Positions 35,587 to 46,989 of a DNA stretch of 64,000 nt are shown here, piece after piece. The notes under the pieces were generated by a model. It was not told the DNA's origin. It ran no database searches and saw only the letters and a program-made list of their open reading frames with translations. Every line of letters starts with the position of its first letter. Position 1 is the first letter of the stretch. Origin of the DNA: Paragyromitra xinjiangensis (Eukaryota > Ascomycota > Pezizomycetes > Pezizales > Discinaceae); the NCBI GenBank assembly GCA_038503065.1, contig JBCAMK010000006.1, positions 186,001 through 250,000 of the forward strand. Direction: 5' to 3'. The translations under genes and the position numbers were made by a program.

Positions 35587-36499
35587 TGTAACGGACCCAC
35601 AAGGCTGTTACATGCGAAAGGTAGAATAGACCCGGGCAGACGGAGAGGTACAAGGACCAGCATGAGTGGAGTAGCTACCACATGCTAGGGAACACCAGTA
35701 CCCCGCTGACCTGGTGGTTAGGAACATCCGGAGGTGCTAAGGCTGACGGGCCTGTAGCAGATCTCCGATGACATCAAGCACATAGAAATGCGGTTGAGTT
35801 CCTAATCCACCTGTGCATGCCCCACCAGCTATGGCTGATAGGCGGCGCAACTGGGAGAACTATTCTAGCGGACACCTGACGCAACTATGGACTGATCAGC
35901 GCCATGCAAGTAGTCCTGCAGGACTAGGCTGGCGGATCATAGAGTCCTGACTGGTAGAGCAGTGCATAAGGAGCGGTTGCACATGAGGTGCAGAACTCCA
36001 GCGGAATGTGAGAGAACACTTCCGAAGGGAACCGCCCATGATCACTGACAGGATTCAGGGTTAACCGGATCCCCCAGCTGAGTAGAACTGAGTAGAGGCA
36101 GCGAGCATGCAGTACTACAAGTACTGGCGAGCCCCGCCACCAGTTGCTCTTCTCCATCTTCAACCAGAGACCTAGTGACGAGAATTACCGAGTTCCGCCC
36201 TTAAGATTATTGAGTATACTGCACGAAAATACTTTAAGATCTCAGCCTGACTTTAGTATAAGCAACGGCCGTCTTTTCTAGCTTAGCGGTATATGTCTCG
36301 AGTCCTTAGCTTCTTCAGTTTCTTCTGCTGCTGGAAGAGGACGAGTTCGTTTCCCGACCGTGATAGTTTTCAGAGTCTTCACGAGTTTACCCCTGAGTGG
36401 TTAGACACGCACTACCTGCAACACAACTGCTCCAGTGCGAGTACCATTCAGATACCGAAGCCAGTACTGCTTAAGAGACTAGGCGAGGCCCCCGTTACA
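35587..36499 (-). mobile_element. solo LTR, Ty3/gypsy-like, copy 3 (inverted, full length)
   Basis: On the minus strand it starts TGTAACGGGGGCCTCGCC and ends GGGTCCGTTACA. The 5-bp duplication TGTGC flanks it (35582-35586 and 36500-36504). Length 913 bp. Over about 690 bp it is almost identical to copy 1 in inverse orientation, which makes the pair look like a long terminal inverted repeat. The different target duplications show two separate insertions. Confidence 0.78.
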
Positions 36500-36938
36500 T
36501 GTGCTGCATCTAGATGCGCTGTGACTAACTCTTACCGCCAGCCAACGCCCGAGCGCACTTCCAGAAGCCCGTGCTCTCACCAACCGCCTCTGGACGACCT
36601 GTGTGCGTCCGACACCATCCCGATGCGTGTAGCTGCCGGAACTTTTTTTTTATTTCGCTAAGTCAAAACCCTGACCCTAGGCACTTAGTGATTTTCAAAA
36701 TCTTCAAGCTTCGCTTAGGTGTCGCCTAAGCAACGCCTACTAAGACACCTACCCCTATTCCTTCCCACATGCTTCCCCCTATTCCCCCCTACCCATTCTC
36801 AACCTCGCTGTACCGCTGACATCGTGACATTTAGGTTCGAAGTAACGAGCTCTGCTTGCAAAGAACCTCCTGAGTAACGTCTTGCTTTCGTTTATTTGAC
36901 TCCCGCTGATATGCCTCCCAGACTCGGTTCGATTCACA

Positions 36939-36939
<1 letters not shown>

Positions 36940-36996
<57 letters not shown>
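36940..36996 (+). repeat. TGCC microsatellite
   Basis: About fourteen perfect TGCC units, followed directly by the related CGCTGC-rich minisatellite. Confidence 0.95.
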
Positions 36997-36998
<2 letters not shown>

Positions 36999-37020
36999 CT
37001 GCTTCCGCCTAAGCGAGCTC

Positions 37021-37465
37021 AGGAGGCAGCTAAATTCGCTGCCAGCCTCTGGCAGGTCGTCGATTCGCTGCCTGCGCTGCCTGCGCCTGCGCCATATGGT
37101 CGATCCGCTGCCTGCGCTTCCGCCATATGGTCAATTCGCTGCCTGAGCTTCCGCTGCCTGCGCCAATAGGTCAATTCACTGCCTGCGCTTCCGCCGCTTC
37201 CTCCGCTTCCGCCATATGGTCAATTCGCTGCTGCAGCTTCCGCTGCCTGCGCCAATAGGTCGATTCGCTGCCTGAGCTTCCTGCGCCTGCGCCAATAGGT
37301 CGATTCGCTTCCTGAGCTTCCTCCGCCTCCGCCACATGGTCGATCCGCTGCCTGAGCTTCCGCCGCCTCTGCCATATGGTTGATTTGCTGCAGCTGCCCT
37401 CCGCCATATGGTCAATTCGCTGCCGCAGCTTCCACCGCCTGCGCCGATTGGTCGATTCGCTGCGG
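37021..37465 (+). repeat. minisatellite, variable units
   Basis: Unit skeleton ATTCGCTGCCTGAGCTTCC, then GCCTGCGCCAATAGGTCG or GCCATATGGTCG, about 35-60 bp, roughly ten degenerate copies. Long frames across it on the minus strand (to 37629) are translations of the repeat (RQRIDH, EANRPIGAG) and not a gene. Confidence 0.85.
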
Positions 37466-37898
37466 GTAGTAAATGTTTGTACATATATATAGATCCAGAG
37501 AATAGTAGTAGATAAATCAATAGAACGAATTGAAGCCATACGAGCCATACATGCAAAGCGTGCAATTCCAAACCTACCAAAATGTGCTGGCCCCACAAGA
37601 GGTTCCCCCGGACGTACAGAGGTCGACAAGCTTCATCCAGACGACTAGAGCTTGTCCAGACGATCAGAGCCTACAGCGTTGCCTTCCAGATGACCAGAGC
37701 TCCTACCCCATGTCTTCTGGGCGACATGTAGTTGGACCACGCTGCGCCCAGAAGGGTATGTTTCCGCCATGGCATTTTGGCGTCCAGAGGGACTTTACGG
37801 CATTTCCGTTTTTTGCTGATGTAGCAAGTTATGTGTCTAGTTAACGAAATATATTTAATTTAAGTGAGAACATGTAGTAAATAGGGTAAAGTATATCT

Positions 37899-39734
37899 TT
37901 AATCTTCTAAGCTGGAGTTATCATCATCATGACTACATGAGCTGTCACTTATATCATGCTCGTTCTCTTCAGCAAATTCCATTTCCTTTTCTGCTTGTTT
38001 TTTGCCCCTGTTTTCTGGCTTTTTTTTATGTTCTTTTGGCTTTAAAAGTAAAGAAAGTTGTGGGGATTGGTTTCCCTTCGCCACATGTCGCCTAATATGA
38101 GTCCTCAAAAAGCAGTACATAATGAAATGTGCCTTTTGTCCATCCGGTAATTCATCATCATATTGTATATGAGTTGGATATCCATCTTTCTTTAACAATG
38201 CTATACAATAGGTCATTGTATTGTGTGGTAGATAAATATTGTGATCTGATTCGTGTTAGCCATTGTATTGTTGTCCTATCAAGTTATATGCTGACATAGA
38301 GACATACCATATATTTCTCCTGTATTTGTATTTTTAAGCTTTTGATCTCTGATACTACATATTACCTCCGTGGAAGGAGAGATGCCATAGTTATTGGTGC
38401 CATCTGGAGGGAAATAATAGTTGTAATATGGTTCTCCAGTCGGTAGATTTGGTCGCTTGCTTTGCTTCCGAATCTTATGGTCATTCCATCTTTCTACAAA
38501 CTGGTGAAGTTTGGATCTTAGTAATGGTAGATAAGTAAATAGTAGGCAGATAGTATCCTCCATGCTATCTTCATCGAAGAGTCCATCTTGTTGTAATTTT
38601 TTGAAGTGTCTCTGCATAATAGTCAATACATGATAATAAACAGCTCGAACTTGGATGGGGATAATACTTTCCACTCTGCAGTAGCTCCTTTTGTAAGCTG
38701 TCCCCACCAACTTTCTATTCTCACGTTTCTTGTTGATGTTCCATACCAAAACACCTCAGGAAAAGTAATCTCTGGATTCTCATCTTGATGTAATATCCAG
38801 AATGCTTCAGCTGCCATAATAGTCTCGGTCCCTCTATCTGCTCGTAAATGAAGTGGCATACACTTTTGGGTTTCCACTACTTCCAATAATTGGCTCAGAA
38901 CACTCACCCCTGTTTTACCGGACACACCATAGTAAAACCATGTAATATACCGAGAATATGAATCTATTGTTGCATAAATTTCAATACCAAACATCTGAAG
39001 TTTGAGATGACCATCAATTGACCAACACCAGTTTGGTACTGGGCAGGAATATTGAGCATGGTGTCTGTTAACCCCCTTCAGTCGATTTTCTACTCCTATA
39101 GGATCAATGATCTTTAGTGCTGCAGCAATCTGGTGACTATACTCATATTAGTTAAACCTATATACTTACTTTCACTGTCTTAAGAAACATACCTTGAAGC
39201 TAAGATACCCATATTACACAAATGTATCCAAACTGAGCGTCGACCAGAAAGGACAATATTTCCCCACTCCAACTCCTTTTTAATAACATTTTGCAGCTTA
39301 AAATTGGCATCCTCATCCTCACCAAGATTGCCAAATGATGGTTTCTGGTACATCCCCATTGATTTGCGAATTAGAACTAATCTTCTGTGTTCAATCTGAT
39401 ATCCATGGATTTTTAGAATCCGTTGTAGTAAATATTAGTACTAGATAACAATGTATAAATAATGGATACATACTTGTAATATCTTTTCATCACTTAAACA
39501 CTTTTTCCAAAAGAGAAAGGCAATTTCCACTCGTAAAGAAGGAGTATTTTCCGATTTGGCATTTTTTGTGAAAGACCATTCCTTCATTTTTAAAGCTAAG
39601 GTAGAACGTGAACATTTGATGCCTTCAGATTTTAGTGTTTCCAGGGTCTGTAGAATAGTGAAGATGTTTTCAATGTAAAGATCGTATATGAAGTACTTGT
39701 ATTCAACAAGAAGTTTACTGACTGGAGAAGACAT
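37899..39734 (-). CDS. DDE integrase-type transposase, five exons, 536 aa
   Basis: Exons 39734-39474, 39422-39193, 39136-38668, 38611-38308, 38245-37899; introns of 52-62 bp with GT starts and TACTAAT/TAACTAAT/TTGACT/GGCTAAC branch sites. The protein has an N-terminal helical part; an integrase core with WSIDGHLKL (Asp 205), EIYATIDSYSRYITWFY, HLRADRGTET (Asp 264) and RIESWWGQL (Glu 305), giving a DDE triad; then FVERWNDHKIRKQSKRPN; and a Lys/Glu-rich acidic tail. This is the retroviral-type integrase core of a widespread but poorly named fungal and animal gene family. It probably catalyses strand transfer for the surrounding element. One defect: the intron 1 acceptor position before 39422 is AA where AG is expected. 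An in-frame AG 27 nt further (exon 2 from 39395) would delete nine residues of a conserved-looking segment. A divergent partner ORF starts about 530 bp away. Confidence 0.8.
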
Positions 39735-40261
39735 AAAAACGAGTGATTTTGAATGATATCTTAACTAAGTTGTTGAGTACGTTGGTGGTAAATTGAAGGA
39801 ATAGAAATTAAATGCCGGCAGAAAGGTAGATACATTAAGATATTGGGATGTGTGAGCAAAAATATTTACCCCCTTTTTCACTATCTCATTTAAATTTCAC
39901 ATAAGACATAATTACATGGACTGCAATAGTAAATTCACGGCATGTACCTTTATACTACTTTATGCAATGCAGTATACACACTATACACACTGCATAGAGT
40001 AGTGTTTTCGCATTGGTATTCCCTTTTTAGTTTGCCTCAGTATACTTATTTGGTTTCACATAACCCTTCTTCATTTATTTCGCATAAAACTACTTATTTA
40101 AAAAATATTTGTAACATTCAGCTCTCCTGAAATTTATATAAAGTACTTATTTTCTACCTGTACCTCAAACTTTATTCCCAGTTTCTATATCATCGCCAGT
40201 ACCCCAATCCATCATACCACCTCTTAAACTCATCTTATACTATCCAAACTTGCGCTTTTTT
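39735..40261. promoter_or_regulatory. divergent promoter region of the integrase and its partner
   Basis: Bidirectional A/T-rich spacer. It has CACTATACACACTGCATAGAG and ATTTATATAAAGTAC (about 40132) ahead of the plus-strand ORF. No terminal repeat was seen here. Confidence 0.4.
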
Positions 40262-42168
40262 ATGATGTCTTCTTCTCATTTAGTACCAGTCGCATATTGC
40301 AGCAAAAGAGTGAATACAGTTCACTCTTATACTACAGATTTAGTATTTCGATGTTGTGGGGAAAAGGTTCCCACTTATCTTCATAAATCTGGTTCCAGCT
40401 CTGCCGGTACACTTCTCCCAGTTGTCAAATCATCTAGAGAAAAAGCCAAAAGTAAAGTTCTACCTACACCCGAAACAATCATCATTTTGAGTCCTACAAC
40501 AAGTCCAATAGCTTCACCAGCTAAAAATATGGTGGTCAAAACAGGTCAGTTCTCTAGTCGAGAAATTGTGGAATTATATAGAACTGGATCCATAACACGG
40601 GGTATTACAAAAAAAAATAAGAAAAGACAGCTCTAGTTATGGACTTGTTTCTGCTCTCTCGATTCCAGCAGCCAGTGAATTGGTCAAGAAGAAAGTATTG
40701 GCACGGGATTCTAGAAAAATTGTAGTTTTTGTTGGATCAAGTTCAGATAAATGGGCGGCATTTAAAAATTTAGGTAACTGTTACTAAAACTTGAGCTTTT
40801 TCAGGCATTTTCAATACTAACATTTTTAAGTGTTTCATCCAAAGTTTTTGAAGATCTGTTGGAGATTATTACCGACTTTACTGCATTCACACGATTGCTA
40901 TTAGCATCATCACCTAATTGGAGAGATGCAGAAGCTGTAACACTAGAATATTTGGATATTCAACAAATTATTCCTGCAACCTTCTTTAGTGTAAAAGAAG
41001 GACCTCATCGTTTGGAAGTTAGGAATGACTCAATTACAGTTGGTGAATTTTTAATGGATTTTCCTGGGGGGTCAGCAACGAAAATATTTCTGATAGTCAA
41101 GTTCTGGACCGCAAAGGACAAAAAAGAAAAACTTCAAAGGGAAAATAAGGTTTCTCAAGCTTTTATTAGAAATATAAAGCTTGAGAATGGACTTGATGAC
41201 TCGGAGCCTATCGTTAAACAAGAAAAAAGTTACAGTATACTCTCAGTTGGACAACAGGTATGTAAATTTCATGAATTAAAGGTTTATCAAGTTTGTTAAT
41301 GATTATACAGAAGCCCTCGTTATCACCTGCACTTGAATTTGCTCCCATGAAAAGAACAGTTTCCATGCATCGAGTATATGAAGAAGATTCTCCTTCACCT
41401 ATTAATAAGCGAAACCGGGTATACAAATCTCAAGGACGGGTCTTTAACAAGCTCTTCGGTATCCCCAAAGATGAGCGGTGCTACTTGAAAAGACTTCGTT
41501 GCAGGAAAGTTACAATAGTTCCACAGGTCTCACTTTCGGTAAGAGTCAAGGCGACTCTGGCGATAACTTCAGTGATGGCAATGAGGGATGTTTCCGAAGT
41601 AGAAACAGAAATGTAATTGCAATGATACAGCAGAAGTAAGGTAAGAAACGTTGCTTAAGGAAAAGAAAAGAAGGAAAGAACAACACAATGAAAATCCATC
41701 ACTTATATACCCTGCTTTCCGTTCTATGACTAAGCCATACCACACTCTTTCCATCGGGTGCAACTGAAAACTAAAGAAAGAGAAAGAAACCATCCAATGC
41801 CTCGGTTGCAACCGTACCACAACCACATGCCCTTCTTAATCCTCCGACTTCATCTCATCCGTGAAAACGAATCACCAGAACTTCCTACTTTACCTCTACT
41901 TTGTTATTCTGAGCCTTTGTCAGATGCAATGGTTTTACCAACCAGAATTACCTCTTCACCTCCTGTAGTACAGCAAACTCAGGACCTTTCTCGGGACTCG
42001 GATACTCAGGACTCAGATGTGGAAAATGACAGCATGGTACAGGACAATCCAATGGTAGAGGATATTGGGGTGGAAAAAGTACATTTTCAGAGTATAAAAA
42101 AGAGAGGATGTCCTCCTAAAAATGATGAATCTACTACTCGGGTTACAAGACTATGTTCTAAAAAGTAG
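40262..42168 (+). pseudogene. unknown transposon-borne ORF, frameshifted
   Basis: The frame opens with MMSSSHLVPVAYCSKRV and runs to an A9 run at 40609-40617. There one extra A shifts it; the continuation IRKDSSSYGLVSALSI follows in the next frame to a donor at 40774. After a likely intron (CTAAC branch, TTTTTAAG) the text resumes as VFEDLLEIITDFTAFTR with a phase mismatch. It crosses a clean intron at 41258-41310 (GTATGT, TACAG) and continues KPSLSPALEFAPMKRTV to 41616. A last segment, 41758-42168, ends in an acidic stretch and KKRGCPPKND, an AT-hook-like motif. No known family. It is placed head to head with the integrase and is probably a second gene of the same element. The homopolymer shift could be an assembly error, but two frame breaks suggest decay. 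Confidence 0.55.
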
Positions 42169-42200
42169 TCATATTTTTATTTTTATTTTTATTTTTATGT
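42169..42200 (+). repeat. ATTTTT microsatellite
   Basis: Five ATTTTT-like units directly after the stop of the partner ORF. Confidence 0.8.
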
Positions 42201-42254
42201 ATAGATAGAATTTTTATAATAGTGTAATCAATCTTATCTGGTTTTCATTAATCT

Positions 42255-42510
42255 CTATTCAAGTTGTTGGTTGCCGGTGGTAGCCAAAAATCTGAATCGG
42301 ACTTTGGTAGGTACGAGCCGCCGTAGAAGGTAAACAGTACAGAACTACCCGAGAACTTGAAGTTAACTGAAGTATTTTTCTACTGTGACCCTACCAATTC
42401 ATGCGCTGTTCCCCAGCTCCCTACTTGCCCACCCTGCATATGCACCTATATGCGGACCCGGACCGTTTCAAAAATGTCATGAGAATCCGAGTACCTAGTA
42501 CAACGTTACC
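42255..42510 (+). mobile_element. internally deleted Tc1/mariner copy
   Basis: Its first part, GACTTTGGTAGGTACGAGCC, matches the leader upstream of the transposase at 28-30 kb (GACTTTGGTAGGTATGAGC). About 100 bp on, the C-terminal transposase text HLYADPDRFKNVMRI follows on the plus strand. Everything between is missing. Orientation is opposite to the copy at 28267-29927, and both 5' ends face the 30-42 kb block. Confidence 0.75.
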
Positions 42511-42798
42511 TGATATCACTTATTGCCAACCCACCCGCCCGCATGATGCAAACACCTGCAAGGCCGACCAATTGTCTGCCGTACCAGAATTTCATGTCCT
42601 TGCACTGATTACTCAACACACCTGCATGCAGCTCTGTTCATTCGACGAACCTTATTCCGACCTCAACCCGAGTGGTCTTACCGATCAGAAAGAAGTAATG
42701 TTGCATAATGGCGGTAGCACAAGGCTCAGCCACGCCCAGGGGCGGTTCGGCATAACCTGCAGCTCGCTTATGCTTTGATTTGAAGGTCGTGGGGTGTA

Positions 42799-42948
42799 CA
42801 GTCGCTCCTGGGGGAACGACGAACAGGGGTGCTTGCCATAGTAGAAACTTCTAGCCAAGTCTAATACCTACCTTGGCACCTGTTATTCCCTACCTTTACA
42901 GACCTGTTCGTCGTTCCTCCAGTTTCGTCGTTCCCCCAGGAGCGACTG
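42799..42948. mobile_element. TA-flanked MITE, 150 bp
   Basis: Exact 24-bp inverted tips beginning CAGTCGCTCCTGGGGGAACG, each next to TA (42797-42798, 42949-42950). The right side carries a second TCGTCGTTCC word inside the tip. Typical of small Tc1/mariner-type elements. Confidence 0.9.
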
Positions 42949-43262
42949 TATCGCTACCTCTCCGAAAGTTGATTATTCTATCGTATAACTAAGGGTTAGG
43001 GTCCAAGCGTAGAGGTGACAATTAAGGACACAAGCGGAAGCCCGATCCCCTCTTGATAATGATTTATATAATTTATGAGGAGTTTGTGACTTCGGGTAAG
43101 TAGGGTTAAGGAAAATATATCTCATCATAGGCTGTTTTGCGCTAGGCAGGAGGGATGAAAATCAGGGGGATGGAACTATCTCATTGGCTGGAATTGCTGT
43201 GCTTCGCCAAAACACAAAGGATCACTCGGCGGATGAGAGGGTCACACGATACCACTTGACCT

Positions 43263-44673
43263 ATGACTAAGCGACGCAGTTCGTGCGATCTTAGTCATCA
43301 AGCTAGACAAGGCAGCTCTCACCTCGCCTCACCTCCACCCTCTGCTCTTCACTTCTCCACACGCAATACATTATCACCATGCTTGTCGGCACTGACCGCC
43401 TTGGCCAATCTGCTTCTTCCCGCAACCAGCGTCGTTATGTTAGCCATGCCACTACCTCTTCCTTGTCCTGCATCCACTCCTACCATTTCAATCAAGACGA
43501 CCTCCGGAAACCAAGTTGGAAACCAAGTTGCTTCCTCGACGGTGACCCCCGTAACCGATGACATCAACTACATCTTTTCTACAGTTTCCAAAGGACATGA
43601 ACGCGCCGGCCATGAACGATATCCTATCATTGTTCGTAATGTAACACAAGATCACTGGAAATTATTCATCAAGAAATACGGCAATCATCCCGCTTTCAAA
43701 AACTCAAAGTAAGTTTCCACTCCTACTCCACCTCACACATCACTAATAAGCTATATAGGTTCGAGTATGATGATTCCCGCTTCAAGATAATCGCCATACC
43801 CCCCGCATCGCCTCTCCATGACATACCGATAAAGGTTATGAGTCAACACGTATACATCGGAATGTTGATGGCTGGATTCGCCACTCAAGCCCGCGTTGAA
43901 TCTCTGCTCGTCGATCGCGAAAGTAATATTTACCTACTCCCTCCCGCACTAGTACGTGCTAATAAATTCCACCCGTAGACTTTCTCAAGCGTAACTCTAC
44001 CGGCGGTCTTAACCAGCGAGAGCCGGATTGTGCGCTGTGGTCTCCTTCCTACAACAACGGCATCATCCCTACCATAATCTGGGAGGTTGGGCATTCACAG
44101 AAACGCTCCTCGCTCATTCGCCGGGCAAAGATGTGGTGTCGGCGCTACGATGGAAAAATCCGCGTCGTGATCCTTGTCAAATACCTCCGCAAAGACCCCC
44201 GTGTTGATAACGCATCGGAGTTGATGGTTTACCGGCCACAACGCCGGGAAGATGAGAAATGGACTGCAGTACAGGATGGGCGGAATTACGTGCTTTTTCC
44301 GAGGCCACCAGGCGCGGTGGAAGGAGTGCTTGATAGTCCGGATGATGCGGTTCCGTTGTCGTATGAGGATTATTTTGGTACTACGCATGACGGAGTTGAG
44401 GCTGGTGCCATGTTTGATCTCCCGTTGGAGAGGGTGAGAAGGATTATTTCGGTGGTGATTCCTGCGACGGTTCAGCGTGAGGGGTATCGATTTGTTTCTG
44501 GGGGGTCGAGTGTTGGCGCAGATGCGATGCTAGTTGACAATGCGGGAGCCGAAGGACCGGTTGTAGTGGAGGATGATGGTAGCGGACGTGACTCACCGGT
44601 GCAGATTGAGGAGTATGAGCAGTTCGGACAGGAATGGGATGCCGCGATGAGTGATGTTAGCGATGCTCCATAA
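43263..44673 (+). CDS. PD-(D/E)XK-like nuclease-fold protein, 434 aa
   Basis: Three exons: 43263-43708, 43759-43922, 43979-44673; introns 50 and 56 bp (GTAAGT...CACTAATAAG...TATAG; GTAATA...GCTAATAA...CGTAG), total 1305 nt in frame. The core is QREPDCALW (Asp 220), then TIIWEVGHSQ (Glu 239), a helix with RRAKMWCRRYDG and the strand KIRVVILVKYL. This is the alpha-beta layout of Uma2/PD-(D/E)XK-like fungal proteins, usually of unknown role. The lysine of the classical motif is not in its place, so catalysis is uncertain. The C-terminus is acidic (VVVEDDG, EEYEQFGQEW). An internal Met at 43437 gives a 376-aa form whose start (MLAMPLPLPC) is equally plausible. A probable paralogue of equal size lies convergent at 48168-49546. 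Confidence 0.72.
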
Positions 44674-46989
44674 TCAGTTTCGCTGTTGGTTGTTTTGTCG
44701 GTCTGTTAAGCGCTTGAGGTTTTTCGAGCCTGATACCCTTTTATATCCACGTTTCCAGAATTGTATTTCTTTACTAGTGCTCCATAGTAGGTCTTCGGGC
44801 TATAGCCCTCTTAAATAATTACAACTTGGGCTACAGCGACGACGGGCACACATGAAATAATCTTCTCGAAGCGTGAGTTGAGTGCATGACCATAGGCTCC
44901 TCCGACTAGCCGATGTATTCCTTACTAGTTCATACCCTCCGCAAAATTAGATCGACCTGTACCTATTCCGCTCCCCCATACTACGTATAGATAAGGGATA
45001 CTAAAATACCTCGAGCCGCATTTGTCGTCCGAGAAAAAGAGATCAACAGTATCCTTACAGCTCTGAATCTAGATGACGGAAATGAAGGAGAGCCTTTCTC
45101 TGTAAACAGGCTCTGTTTGTTCGGCATCTATGAACGGATAGGGTTCATCCTACTCTACGAAACTCGATTGTAGCCCGTCGCTTGAATGCACTGAATTAGC
45201 TAATCAAATAACCAACCAACTCAAAGCAGGATGGCAGGAGGTTGACCTACAGGGAAGCCTAAACGGGCTTAAGGGTGAAACTATACCCTGTTAGTACCTT
45301 CCCGTGGCTTCAGAACGGTGCTAAAGACCGTTAGCAAAACATTTACTAGAAGCAGTTAAAAGGCCTTAAACAGGACAGCGCCAAAATCGCGGTAATGGAG
45401 TCGGTCGAAAGATTTATGGAACCGAGTGATATTTCATGTCACGATGAAGGATTGCACGAATCATGCACTTTCTGCATAAGTAAGCGTCATGGAAGATAAC
45501 CCAGCATAATTGTCTCTAACTCGCTGGACCTAGCGGGCGTCTAACATAGCGCCGGGTGTGTACGTTTTCTCGGTTGTGGCGATGGATAGAGCAGGGTAGC
45601 GTTTTTGGGTTAAACCATGCCCGGTTTCAGCTGCCGGACAACGTAGGGGCAAGGCTATAAAGATATCTTTTTGTCATTGAGTGGAAGATGTACCGTCAGT
45701 ATTTTGAAGGCTTCGGATGTAGTTTGTAGGCCCCTAGACCGAGTCTGTAAAAAATAGCTAGTGTTCAAATAAGTGATCCGTGGACCCCCTCCCCCCTCTG
45801 TAGATTTCTAACCACTCAGACATCCAGACCTTAAACAGTAGTTTTTCACAACAATACGTAAAATTTCTAAATGGAAACGTATTTGTAGGTCTTATCGCCT
45901 ACTATTTCTAGTTGTTTAAGGCTATAAAAGTGTACTAGATTCTGATGTGGTTCATGGTTGCCACACATATTCATGCTCTTGCTTCCCAGATATCTGGCTG
46001 CAAAAATCAGTCACGGGTTAGAGCTTGCTCACAGATTTCTGGAGGTCTAGGTCTGAAGCCTCCAAAATATCGACGGGATGTCATCCAGTAAGTCGATAAT
46101 CCATTACAGGCTCATCCGAAGCTAATCTTCCATAATTCCATCGATAATGGCAACGGAGAGGTGGCAACGGAGTAAAACAATCATAAAAGGTTCAATGACT
46201 ACTTATACACGTTAACGTGTTCTTCTCTCATCATAGCCCAGGCTTCCGCTGCCAGAAGCGAAACGTCCCCACGCCACGGCGATGATGATAATGATTCTTG
46301 AACATAAAATTCGCGAATGAATTACACCGGGTTATTCAATTCTTTTTCCTTTGCCCGCTATTCCAATGATAATCTCATTGATACCAAGGTACAGAATATC
46401 ACATGCCTTATCCAGTATCCGATACCACAAGACCTCTTGCGGGAGAGACGTTTTACCGCAAATTAGGAAAGCTAGTTATTACGATCCCACATTTCTCCTC
46501 ACCCGGCCTGAGATAAATGATATGAAGGTCGATCTAACTTGATCCGCTGGATAACGCAGCCCATGAGTATGGCTCCTCACCCATACACAGGTAGTGTAGG
46601 AACCCTTCTTTATGGAAACGGCGCGCGTTGCCAGGCAAGATAAGAATGCCAAAAATCATTTCTTCATGATCATTAACATGACTTCAGCGCTAAATAAACT
46701 GAATAGTGTCATATAATGAAAGCATCAAACGTCAAAAAAGGGCAGCTGCTAGTGTCATGAGTTTTTATATTACGATTCCTGCCGTAGAAGTGCAACTATC
46801 TGGTTCGTAAAGTTAATATTCAGCGTTACAAGAGGGTGGGGTGAAGGAGCCTGCAGATTAGTGTGTGCTAGGCCACAGACGGATGAAGAAAGCAGAGTCC
46901 AGGACGAAGCCAGTGCTAACTCAAAATCCGTCTATTTAATTCCTCAGTTGCAATTAGTAGAGGAGGTGGCTCATGCATTGCAGTTAATG
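44674..46989. other. gene-free stretch
   Basis: Nothing above 63 codons is open, which is unusually closed even for this window. No TIR or tandem repeat caught my eye. Confidence 0.5.

Larger units (their letters stand above)
35471..37821. mobile_element. possible larger TA-flanked element with CATCAG tips
   Basis: Left tip CATCAGTAAAAAAAAAAAGG, right tip (inverted) CATCAGCAAAAAACGGAAAT, both next to TA (35469-35470, 37822-37823). Words CCAGAAGGGTA and TGGCATTT-GGC occur near both ends. It would be one element of about 1.4 kb without the LTR inserted at 35587. Supporting this, GGCCTGCCTGCGCCTGTGC, just left of the LTR, has the same composition as the minisatellite to its right. The TIR match is short, so two unrelated tips cannot be excluded. 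Confidence 0.4.

Noticed and set aside
30407..36163. 79-codon ORF present twice (MKMEKSNWWRGSP...)
   Set aside because: It lies inside LTR copies 1 and 3. Duplication comes from the LTR, and copy 2 does not keep the frame.
30251..36499. A 6-kb transposon with terminal inverted repeats of about 690 bp
   Set aside because: The two inverted copies have different 5-bp duplications (ACAGG and TGTGC) immediately next to their own tips, so they are two independent insertions.
36940..37465. CRISPR-like array
   Set aside because: Units are contiguous and degenerate without unique spacers; it is a microsatellite plus minisatellite.
37171..37629. 152- and 140-codon minus-strand ORFs
   Set aside because: They are translations of the minisatellite in two frames (RQRIDH, EANRPIGAG) without any non-repetitive domain.
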